NCBI GenBank assembly: GCA_050180235.1
Contig: JBFXEJ010000054.1
Location: 1 to 40,696, forward strand
Direction of reading: 5' to 3'
Origin: JAABRU01 sp050180235
Lineage (GTDB): Bacteria; Desulfobacterota; Desulfobacteria; Desulfobacterales; Desulfococcaceae
DNA: 40,696 bases
Position 1 is the first letter of the stretch. Every line of letters begins with the position of its first letter. The position numbers were made by a program, and so were the translations under genes. The notes beneath the pieces were generated by a model. It was not told where the DNA came from, did not search any database, and saw only the letters and a program-made list of their open reading frames with translations. This document shows, piece after piece, positions 25,253 to 32,718 of the stretch.

Positions 25253-27567
25253 ATAAAAAAGGATTACGCAAGATCGAAACAAAGAAAACAGTTTTCGACA
25301 GAAAATTCAGTTACGCACAGGGGCTGCTGGTTCTGACCGGACTGTATCTGTCCAGTCTTTACAATTATCTTCTTTTTCACAGTCTCGCGGAAATTTTCAG
25401 CATTCTGGTGGCAGGTTCCATGTTCATGATTGCGTGGAACTCCAAAAAATACATTAAAAACAGTTATCTGATTTTTATTGCCATCGCGTATCTTTTCATC
25501 GGTTTTCTGGATCTGCTGCATATGCTTTCCTATAAGGGGATGAACATCTTCAGAGGAGATGTTTACTATGCAAATCAACTGTGGATAGGGGCCAGAGGGC
25601 TGGAAAGCCTGACTCTTCTTATAGCATTTCTGTTTCTGCGCAGGGAAAAAAAAGTCTGGCCGGAAATGCTTTTTGCTGTGTATGCGGTCATTTCAGCGCT
25701 GATCATAGCGTCTGTATTCTGGTGGAAAATATTTCCGGTCTGTTTTGTGGAGGGCAAAGGTCAGACAGACTTTAAAATCATCAGTGAGTATGTTATCTGT
25801 ACCATTCTTGTGATTGATATTCTCCTTTTGTTTCAGCACCGGGATCGGTTTGAGGAAAAAGTTTTCAGATATCTGGTCTGGTCTCTGTTTTTCACCATCG
25901 GTTCGGAACTGGCCTTCACCTTTTATATCAGCAATTACGGATTTTCCAATCTTCTGGGGCATTATTTCAAGATATTTTCCTTTTACCTGATTTACAAGGC
26001 CATTATTGAAACCGGCATTGTCCGGCCCTATGACATTATTTTCAGGGAACTGCGTATCAAGGAGCAGAATCTGGAAGAGGCCAGAAAGGCCGCGGATGCT
26101 GCCAACCGTGCCAAAAGTGAGTTTCTGGCCAATATGAGTCATGAACTCCGCACGCCCTTAAACGGCATTCTGGGATATGCGCAGATACTCAGAAGAGACA
26201 GAGAACTCAGAGAATCCCAGAAAAACGGGCTGGATGTGATTGAGCGCAGCGGAACCCATCTGCTCAATCTTATCAATGAGATTCTGGATCTGTCAAAAAT
26301 TGAGGCCAGAAAACTGGAACTGCATCCGGCGCAATTCCGTTTTCCCGAATTTTTGCACGGCATTGCCCAGATTGTACAGATCCGGGCAGGGGAAAAGGGA
26401 ATTTCCTTTCATTCGGAAATAGCGTCCAATCTGCCCCCCGCGGTACGCGCGGATGAAAAACGGATCGCACAGGTGCTGCTTAATCTTCTGAGCAATGCGG
26501 TCAAGTTCACAGATAAGGGTGGGGTTGTCTTTCTGGTGATGAAGACGGATATCCGGGATTTGCCACCGGAAAAACAGGAAAATGATTCCCGTGTTTCCAT
26601 CCGTTTTCAGATTGAGGATACAGGTGCGGGAATTCCCGAAGACAAACTGGAAGACATTTTTTCCCCCTTCAGACAGGTCGGGGACCATACCCGCAATATA
26701 GAAGGCACAGGACTGGGACTGACCATCAGCCGCCGACTTGTGCGCCTTATGGGCGGTGAACTGAATGTGAAAAGCACGGAAGGCAAAGGCAGCACCTTCT
26801 GGTTTGATCTGATGCTGGAAAAGGCGCAGACCGTGACGGAAATCCGGAAAGCTGATGCGGATCAGATTGTAGGATACAAAGGGGAAAAACGCAGAGTTCT
26901 GATTGTGGATGACCGGTGGGAAAACCGTGCGGTTCTGTCAAGTTTTCTGACTTCCCTGGGTTTTGATCTGGCTGAAGCCGGAGATGGCCGGGAGGCTCTG
27001 CTTCTGGCAGGGGAATTCAGACCGGAAATGATTTTCATGGATCTGGTCATGCCCGGAATGGACGGATTTGAGGCCACGCGGCAAATCCGGAATTCACCGG
27101 ATTTGAATCATATCAGAGTGGTGGCCGTATCTGCGAGCTTTTCCCTGTCCCCGGAGGAAATCATTGCAGGCAGCGGGCTGGATGGCTATATCGCCAAACC
27201 TGTTCAGTTTGAAGAGATTTTTAAGGCGCTGGAAAAATATCTGCATGTGGAATGGACATACAGGGAAGAAAAAGAGCCGCTTACAGCCGAAGCTCCGGAG
27301 TGCAGGGATATGGCAAACTCCGGGCAGATGAAGATTCCGCCCCTTGCGGAAATCAGGGAAATCCGCAGTCTGTCCCGTCTGGGCGATATTTCCGGAATCC
27401 GGGACATTCTGGACAAAGTAGCGCAGGCCGATCCCTGCCACAGTCTTTTTGTTTCAGAAATCCGTCAACTGCTCGGACGTTTTCAGGTAAATGAAATTCA
27501 GGATCGGATGGAGGAAATTCTGGGAATGGTTCAAGGAGAGGAAGATGGTGAATATGGAACAGAATGA
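25162..27567 (+). CDS. MASE3-domain hybrid histidine kinase
   Basis: This 801-residue membrane kinase starts at a TTG. A Pro-rich N-terminal stretch (10-31), encoded by the C-rich repeat arm, precedes a MASE3 membrane sensor with about seven helices (about 50-285). A short coiled coil follows (295-315), then the kinase core with H327 in FLANMSHELRTPLNG and ATPase boxes (NLLSNAVKFT, TGLGLTIS). The receiver domain (about 577-695) has D627 in IFMDLVMPGMDG. A C-terminal helical module (about 726-790) ends it. No ATG exists in frame before the membrane region, so TTG or an unrecognised start is used. Its end overlaps the B12 gene by 23 bp. Confidence 0.9.
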   Translation: MKSETEFYSPVPSPPSLTPKPQPPNPLPTPHKKGLRKIETKKTVFDRKFSYAQGLLVLTGLYLSSLYNYLLFHSLAEIFSILVAGSMFMIAWNSKKYIKNSYLIFIAIAYLFIGFLDLLHMLSYKGMNIFRGDVYYANQLWIGARGLESLTLLIAFLFLRREKKVWPEMLFAVYAVISALIIASVFWWKIFPVCFVEGKGQTDFKIISEYVICTILVIDILLLFQHRDRFEEKVFRYLVWSLFFTIGSELAFTFYISNYGFSNLLGHYFKIFSFYLIYKAIIETGIVRPYDIIFRELRIKEQNLEEARKAADAANRAKSEFLANMSHELRTPLNGILGYAQILRRDRELRESQKNGLDVIERSGTHLLNLINEILDLSKIEARKLELHPAQFRFPEFLHGIAQIVQIRAGEKGISFHSEIASNLPPAVRADEKRIAQVLLNLLSNAVKFTDKGGVVFLVMKTDIRDLPPEKQENDSRVSIRFQIEDTGAGIPEDKLEDIFSPFRQVGDHTRNIEGTGLGLTISRRLVRLMGGELNVKSTEGKGSTFWFDLMLEKAQTVTEIRKADADQIVGYKGEKRRVLIVDDRWENRAVLSSFLTSLGFDLAEAGDGREALLLAGEFRPEMIFMDLVMPGMDGFEATRQIRNSPDLNHIRVVAVSASFSLSPEEIIAGSGLDGYIAKPVQFEEIFKALEKYLHVEWTYREEKEPLTAEAPECRDMANSGQMKIPPLAEIREIRSLSRLGDISGIRDILDKVAQADPCHSLFVSEIRQLLGRFQVNEIQDRMEEILGMVQGEEDGEYGTE

Positions 27568-28207
27568 AATTACGGAAGAGATGTATCAGAATTATTTTTC
27601 GTCACTTATATCGGGAAAACGTCTTGTGTGCGCTGACATAGCTGAAAAAACTGTAAAAAACCGGATCCCGGTAAAAGACATCTATGTCAGTCTGTTTCAG
27701 CGCGCTCTTTATAAGGTGGGGGAACTGTGGGAGCATAATAAAATATCCGTGGCTGCCGAGCATATGGCCACTTCCATCACAGAGGGCCTGATGAACCGGA
27801 TTTATCCTGATATTGTATCTCAAAAACGCGTTGGGAAAAAAGTGATCGTTTCCGCTGTGGAAAATGAACAGCATCAGGTGGGAGCCAAGATGGTGGCAGA
27901 TTTGTTCGAAATAAACGGATGGGATGCCTTTTATCTGGGAGCCGGTACGCCAACCCATGAACTTATCCGTTTTGCAGAGGAAATACAGCCCGATGTGATC
28001 GGACTTTCCCTGAGTGTTTATTTGCATATGGAAGAACTGGAAAAAACGGTGAAGATTGTCCGGCAGCATTTTTCGGAAATCCCAATACTTGCGGGCGGAC
28101 AGGCATTTCGTCACGGAATCCCTTCATGGCTGACATCCCAGCCAAAAGTCATGGTTGTATCTTCTCTGAATGAATTGGAAAAATGGTTGATGGGGAGTGA
28201 TGAGTGA
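27545..28207 (+). CDS. Free-standing cobalamin-binding protein, CarH-like photosensory module
   Basis: This 220-residue protein has a helical cap (about 10-90) and a Rossmann-type B12-binding domain (about 98-215). It contains W62 and E72-H73 separated exactly as Wx9EH, the signature of the light-sensing B12 module of CarH, and the cobalt-ligating motif as E108-x-H110-x-x-G113 with LSLS and GG loops after it. There is no DNA-binding domain, methyltransferase or mutase part. Inference: it senses cobalamin or light and passes the signal by protein contact to the adjacent kinases. The start overlaps the MASE3 kinase by 23 bp after AAGGAGAGG; 27554 is an alternative. The last codons (GSDE and stop) come from a GATGAGT-type tandem repeat. 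Confidence 0.85.
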   Translation: MVNMEQNEITEEMYQNYFSSLISGKRLVCADIAEKTVKNRIPVKDIYVSLFQRALYKVGELWEHNKISVAAEHMATSITEGLMNRIYPDIVSQKRVGKKVIVSAVENEQHQVGAKMVADLFEINGWDAFYLGAGTPTHELIRFAEEIQPDVIGLSLSVYLHMEELEKTVKIVRQHFSEIPILAGGQAFRHGIPSWLTSQPKVMVVSSLNELEKWLMGSDE

Positions 28208-28253
28208 TGAGTGATGAGTGGGGAGTGATGAATGGGGAGTGATGAATGGAAAG
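28193..28253 (+). repeat. GAGTGATGA-type short tandem repeat
   Basis: Imperfect 7-bp and 14-bp units (GATGAGT, GGGGAGTGATGAAT) begin inside the last codons of the B12 gene and run into the spacer. Length change would move or remove the stop codon. Confidence 0.75.
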
Positions 28254-28423
28254 TGTCTGTGCGAATTAAGAGTTAAAAATCTCAGAATGAATAAAAACAG
28301 GCTGTCATATTTTCATGCAGGATTTGACAAGTTTTGAAAAGTTGTCAAATCTTATCGAAACCCTAATCTTACTTCGCATGATAACGATCCAACTTTGGTT
28401 TTTTCCGGCACGAAAACTGCTTC

Positions 28424-28451
28424 CGTCATTCCGGTTTTCTCCGGAATGACG
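28424..28451. repeat. Perfect hairpin before the 154-aa gene
   Basis: CGTCATTCCGG and CCGGAATGACG with a 6-base loop. It is 11 bp and perfect, but is followed by A rather than T on the plus strand. It resembles the common GTCATTCCGG dispersed repeats. It lies 48 bases before the next gene. Confidence 0.65.
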
Positions 28452-28498
28452 AAAAAAACAAAGTTGAAACATTATATATCCAAGCATAAGGAAATTTT

Positions 28499-28963
28499 AT
28501 GAAAAGAGATGATTTGATCCAATCCGCAGGGAAAATTGCACAGGCTTCTCCGGAAGCTGCTGCGGAATACGCACAGAAAAAGGAACTTCTGGTGGCAAGA
28601 CTGAATGAAATCATGCAGCAGCGCCCGGATATTCTTGAACTTGTTGGGGAAAAAAATATGGAAATGATGAAGGACAATCACAGCAATCATGCCCGTTTTG
28701 TGGCTTCCATTCTCCGGTATTTCAATGCGGAGGTGCTGACCGATACGGTGCTCTGGGTTTTCCGCTCCTACCGCTCACGGGGATTTCACCAGAATTACTG
28801 GGCAGCCCAGATCAATGCGTGGATTGAAATACTTCGGCAGGAGCTCAGTCCGGAATCTTTTGCATCCGTGTATCCGCTGTATGAATGGTTCAGTGTGAAC
28901 ATTCCTGCTTTCAGCAATATTTCTGATATACAGCTTCGGCAGACACCGGGGCATGATTTCTGA
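28499..28963 (+). CDS. Unknown helical protein next to the B12 sensor
   Basis: I cannot assign this 154-residue soluble protein. It is almost wholly helical by composition. The central part NHARFVASILRYFN (about 61-74), then VLWVFRSYRSRGFHQNYW (about 83-100), vaguely recalls the H-x-x-F/Y...W...RG pattern of helical sensor domains found upstream of B12-binding domains in other bacteria; this is a weak recollection. TAAGGAAATTTT provides a ribosome site. Its position between the B12 gene and a PAS kinase suggests it belongs to the same pathway, perhaps as an adaptor or a sensor. Confidence 0.65.
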   Translation: MKRDDLIQSAGKIAQASPEAAAEYAQKKELLVARLNEIMQQRPDILELVGEKNMEMMKDNHSNHARFVASILRYFNAEVLTDTVLWVFRSYRSRGFHQNYWAAQINAWIEILRQELSPESFASVYPLYEWFSVNIPAFSNISDIQLRQTPGHDF

Positions 28964-29015
28964 GAAACATGACTTGAATCTTTTTTTCCCACAGAGAACA
29001 AAGAAAAAAATACCT

Positions 29016-29146
29016 GATACTGATTCGCCATTGACTTTATACAGTCAGCAACTGATCCGAAGGAGTGCAAAAATTAAGCGGAGCGGTTTTTTGCACACGC
29101 GGAAAAACTGACGGTATTGTATCAATTCAACGGAGAACCGGTATGA
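29016..29146. repeat. Family F element, copy 4 (inverted)
   Basis: The ends are CTGATACTGATTCGCCATTG and CAACGGAGAACCGGTATGAG. The interior is the reverse complement of the TGCAAAAAACCGCTCC hairpin seen at 2074 and 6498. A piece of the CACAGAGAACAAAG repeat lies just before it at 28990. Confidence 0.75.
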
Positions 29147-29189
29147 GACCGAACACCTGACAGCTTAAATTTTTTTATGCGGAGATTTT

Positions 29190-30449
29190 TTGATCAGCGA
29201 TATTCTGAAAAACTGGCCCGATATTCTGCCCACTTTCTGTCATGACAGTCTGGCGATTGCCATCGCGCTGTTTGAGGCAGATGGAGAACTGCTGTACGCG
29301 AATGCAGGCATGAAAAGACTGCTGGACACGGAAAACAAAAATCATTGTCCGGCTGATTATCTGCTCAACCCGGATTTCCGAAGTCTCATGTCTCTTCCAA
29401 TGGAAAACAGCCCGGTGTTTGAAGGCATTCTGACAACCGGCAACAGTCAGGATATAATTCACACTGTGAAAGCCAAAGCCTGGCGGCAGGATGACCGGCT
29501 GCTGCTTATGGGAGAATACGATGCTGTGGAGCTTGATTTTCTGAACAGGGAAATGACTGACCTGAACCGGGAAATCAGCAATATGCAGAGGGAACTGATC
29601 AAAGAAAAGACTGTGCTGAAAAAAACGCTGGCAGAACTGAGGGAAACCCAGTCCATGCTGATTCAGTCGGAAAAAATGAATTCCCTGGGCCAGCTTGTGG
29701 CCGGCATAGCGCATGAGATCAACAATCCCATTGCCTACATCAGCAGCAATCTCCACAGTCTGCGTCAATCCTTTGAGGATATTTCAGAAGCATACCGGGA
29801 GATGGAAGATCTGATCCGCGGACAGGAAAATCCGGATACTCTGAAAGCCGCAGAAACCATACGCAAAGAATATGATATGGATTTTATTTTTGAGGACTTT
29901 GCGGATCTGCACAGGGCTTTGACTGACGGAATTGCGCGTATCCGGAAACTGGTTACGGATCTGCGCACCTTTTCCCGGCTGGATGAGGGGGAAATCAAAT
30001 ACATTGACATCCGGGAAAGTCTGGAAAGCACTCTGGCTGTGGCAGCACCGGAATTGAAAAAACGCAGGATAGATGTTATACTTGACATTGCACAGTTGCC
30101 ATTGGTGCAGTGCTATGCGTCTGAGCTGAATCAGGTGTTCCTGAACCTGATTATCAATGCGGCCCAGGCCATGAATCAGCAGGGAACACTGAAAATCAGC
30201 GCCAGGGAGGAAGCCGGGAAGATCCGCATGGATTTTTCTGATAACGGCCCCGGCATTCCTGAAGATATTATCGGAAAGATATTTGATCCCTTTTTCACCA
30301 CCAAGCCTGTGGGCAGCGGAACCGGTCTTGGACTGAGTCTGGCATACAAAATCATCACGGAGAAACACCGCGGCAGTCTTTCTGCGGTGTCAGAAGCAGG
30401 GAAGGGGGCAGTGTTTACCATTATCATCGGCAGGGAGCTGGCAAAATGA
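29190..30449 (+). CDS. PAS histidine kinase
   Basis: This 419-residue soluble kinase has an N-terminal PAS-like domain (about 10-110), a coiled coil (about 115-160) and a kinase core with H175 in LVAGIAHEINNPIAYI and ATPase boxes NLIINAAQAM, DNGPGIP, FFTTKPVGSGTGLGLSL. It lacks a receiver domain, unlike its neighbours. The start is TTG at 29190 with GCGGAG five bases upstream; no suitable ATG exists. Its stop overlaps the next gene by 4 bp (ATGA), so it is coupled to the receiver-kinase-receiver hybrid, which is its probable partner. Confidence 0.92.
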   Translation: MISDILKNWPDILPTFCHDSLAIAIALFEADGELLYANAGMKRLLDTENKNHCPADYLLNPDFRSLMSLPMENSPVFEGILTTGNSQDIIHTVKAKAWRQDDRLLLMGEYDAVELDFLNREMTDLNREISNMQRELIKEKTVLKKTLAELRETQSMLIQSEKMNSLGQLVAGIAHEINNPIAYISSNLHSLRQSFEDISEAYREMEDLIRGQENPDTLKAAETIRKEYDMDFIFEDFADLHRALTDGIARIRKLVTDLRTFSRLDEGEIKYIDIRESLESTLAVAAPELKKRRIDVILDIAQLPLVQCYASELNQVFLNLIINAAQAMNQQGTLKISAREEAGKIRMDFSDNGPGIPEDIIGKIFDPFFTTKPVGSGTGLGLSLAYKIITEKHRGSLSAVSEAGKGAVFTIIIGRELAK

Positions 30450-32461
30450 GCACAAAAGAAAATCAAATCAGCGGCAGTCTTCTGGTTATTGATGACGAGC
30501 AGGAGATTCTGAAATCTCTGAAAAGGCAGTTCCGGAAAAAATACAATGTGTATCTTGCTAACAGTGCGGAAGAGGGAAGCCGGATTCTTTGCGGGGAACC
30601 GATTCAGGTAATTATTTCTGACCAGCGTATGCCGGGAATTACGGGTACGGAATTTTTCCGTAAAATCAAAACTGAACATCCTGATGCCATACGTCTGATC
30701 CTTACGGCCTACGCGGATATTGAGGCTGTCATTGCTGCCATCAATGACGGCAATGTGTTCCGCTATATTCACAAACCCTGGGATCCGGAGCAGATGGAAT
30801 CCGTTGTCTGCGAAGCCTTCCGGTATTACCGGCTCATCAACGGCAACCGGAAACTGATGGAGGAACTTAAAGAAACCAATGAGATTCTCAGGCAGGAAAT
30901 TGCTGAAAAGGAAATGGCGCAGAAGCAGCTTCGTCAGCACCGGGATCATCTTGAGCAGACCGTGCTGGAGCGCACCGAATCCCTTACCCGGATCAATGCG
31001 CTGCTTCATCAGGAAATCGAAGGTCACAGGCATACCGCAGCCGAACTGGAAACTGCCAAAGAAAGGGCGGATGCGGCCAACCGTGCCAAAAGTGAATTTC
31101 TGGCCCATATGAGCCATGAACTCCGCACGCCACTGAACGGCATTCTGGGCTATGCCCAGATACTCAGGCAGGACAGGAGCCTGACTGAATCCCAGAGAGC
31201 CGGCATTGAGATTATTGAACGCAGCGGAAACCATCTGCTCAGCCTGCTCAATGATATTCTGGATCTGTCCAAAATTGAGGCCGGAAAAATGGAACTGCAC
31301 CCGGTTCCCATTTCCTTTCCGGGTTTTCTCAAAGGCATTTCTGAAATGGTCAGTATCCGGGCGCAGGAAAAAGGGCTTGATTTCCGTTATGAACCTGCGG
31401 ATTCCCTGCCCCATGCCGTGCTGGCAGATGAACAGCGGCTGGGCCAGATTCTGCTGAATCTGCTGAACAACGCCATCAAATTCACAGATGCCGGTTCCGT
31501 GATCTTCCGTGTGGAACCAGTTGAAACTGAAACAAAAAAAAGCATCCGTTTTCAGGTAAAAGACACAGGGGTGGGAATTCCCGCAGATCAGTTGGAGAAT
31601 ATCTTTGCCCCGTTCAGGCAGATTGCCTCCCATACGCACAAAACAAAGGGAACCGGGCTGGGACTGAGCATTACCCGGAACCTGGTGCATCTGATGGGGG
31701 GAAAAATTTCAGTGCAGAGTGAACCGGAAAAGGGCAGTGTGTTCAGTTTTGATCTGGAACTGCCTGAGACTTCAGAACATGCGGATATGAAAAACAAAGC
31801 AGACAAAGGGCGTATTCTGGGTTTTCAGGGAGAAAAGCTGAAGATTCTTGTGGTGGATGACAAAACTGAAAACCGGCGTCTGATCAGCGATATTCTTTTG
31901 CCCCTGGGTTTTGAAATCAGGGAAGCGGAAAACGGCAGTGATGGTATCGCAAAGGCTTTGGAATTCATGCCGGATCTGATTTTCATGGATTTGATTATGC
32001 CTGTTACAGACGGCTTTGAGGCTGCCATGCGTATCCGGAAAATAAAGGAACTTGATCATGTCAGAATCATAGCCCTGTCTGCGGATATATTTGACGATGC
32101 CCGGAACAAAAGCCTGGCTGCCGGATGTGATGATTATATTTCCAAGCCCCTTAATATGGCTCATATGCTTGAAAAAATGCGCAGACACCTGCATCTGGAG
32201 TGGATATCCGAAGAAAATACGCCGCATCAGGAAAATGTATGGCAGCCCGCGGCAGATATTGTTCCCCCGCCTCCGGAGATTCTGGAAATTTTGAAAAAAA
32301 TGGCGGATGTGGGAGATATTGGCGCTCTCCGGGATAAAAGCGATGAAATGATGGCAGGCGATGAGCGGTTCAGACCCTTTGCCAAAGAACTCCGGCGTCT
32401 GACAAAAAGTTTTGAAATAGACAGAATACAGCATCTGCTGGAAAAATATGACAGGGTCTGA
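30446..32461 (+). CDS. Receiver-kinase-receiver hybrid histidine kinase
   Basis: This 671-residue soluble protein has a first receiver (about 10-130; D59 in VIISDQRMPGITG, of the LTAYAD-IHKPW type), a coiled coil (about 135-210), a kinase core (H224 in FLAHMSHELRTPLNG; TGLGLSITRN) and a second receiver (about 465-580; D515 in IFMDLIMPVTDG). A C-terminal module (about 608-670) is similar to that of the MASE3 kinase. The kinase core is also close to that of the MASE3 kinase (RAKSEFLA.MSHELRTPLN, SGNHLL, DLSKIEA), suggesting duplication. The start is coupled by 4 bp to the upstream PAS kinase. Confidence 0.93.
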   Translation: MSTKENQISGSLLVIDDEQEILKSLKRQFRKKYNVYLANSAEEGSRILCGEPIQVIISDQRMPGITGTEFFRKIKTEHPDAIRLILTAYADIEAVIAAINDGNVFRYIHKPWDPEQMESVVCEAFRYYRLINGNRKLMEELKETNEILRQEIAEKEMAQKQLRQHRDHLEQTVLERTESLTRINALLHQEIEGHRHTAAELETAKERADAANRAKSEFLAHMSHELRTPLNGILGYAQILRQDRSLTESQRAGIEIIERSGNHLLSLLNDILDLSKIEAGKMELHPVPISFPGFLKGISEMVSIRAQEKGLDFRYEPADSLPHAVLADEQRLGQILLNLLNNAIKFTDAGSVIFRVEPVETETKKSIRFQVKDTGVGIPADQLENIFAPFRQIASHTHKTKGTGLGLSITRNLVHLMGGKISVQSEPEKGSVFSFDLELPETSEHADMKNKADKGRILGFQGEKLKILVVDDKTENRRLISDILLPLGFEIREAENGSDGIAKALEFMPDLIFMDLIMPVTDGFEAAMRIRKIKELDHVRIIALSADIFDDARNKSLAAGCDDYISKPLNMAHMLEKMRRHLHLEWISEENTPHQENVWQPAADIVPPPPEILEILKKMADVGDIGALRDKSDEMMAGDERFRPFAKELRRLTKSFEIDRIQHLLEKYDRV

Positions 32462-32464
32462 ATA

Positions 32465-32584
32465 TTTTTTTCCCAAAGAGAACACAGGGATTTGCACAGA
32501 TAACACAGAGATTTTTGTTGAAAAACAATGTTTTTTCTCTGTGTCCTCTGTGGGTGTTTTTTCTCTGTGATCTCTGTGGGAAAC
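32465..32584. repeat. CTCTGTG/CACAGAG dispersed inverted repeat
   Basis: AGAGAACACAGGGATTTGCA on the left and TTTTCTCTGTGTCCTCTGTG with TTTTCTCTGTGATCTCTGTG on the right form a long imperfect hairpin. Related pieces lie at 28990 and 16170. It may also end transcription of the gene before it. Confidence 0.7.
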
Positions 32585-32718
32585 CCCGGCCCGGAGTTCT
32601 GAACCGAAAGGCTGGCACTGTTTTCTTCAATTATTTCAGTCTCACAGACTTTCAGTTCGGGACTCCCAGCCCTTAACTTAATGGCATTGTCACCAGCACC
32701 CGGAACGAGGCAGTTTTC

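Noticed and set aside
28424..28451. Hairpin considered as a terminator
   Set aside because: It is followed by an A run, not T, on the plus strand, and no T run follows on the minus strand.
30176..31690. Minus-strand open frame of 504 codons
   Set aside because: It is antisense to the PAS kinase and the receiver-kinase-receiver hybrid; no motif.
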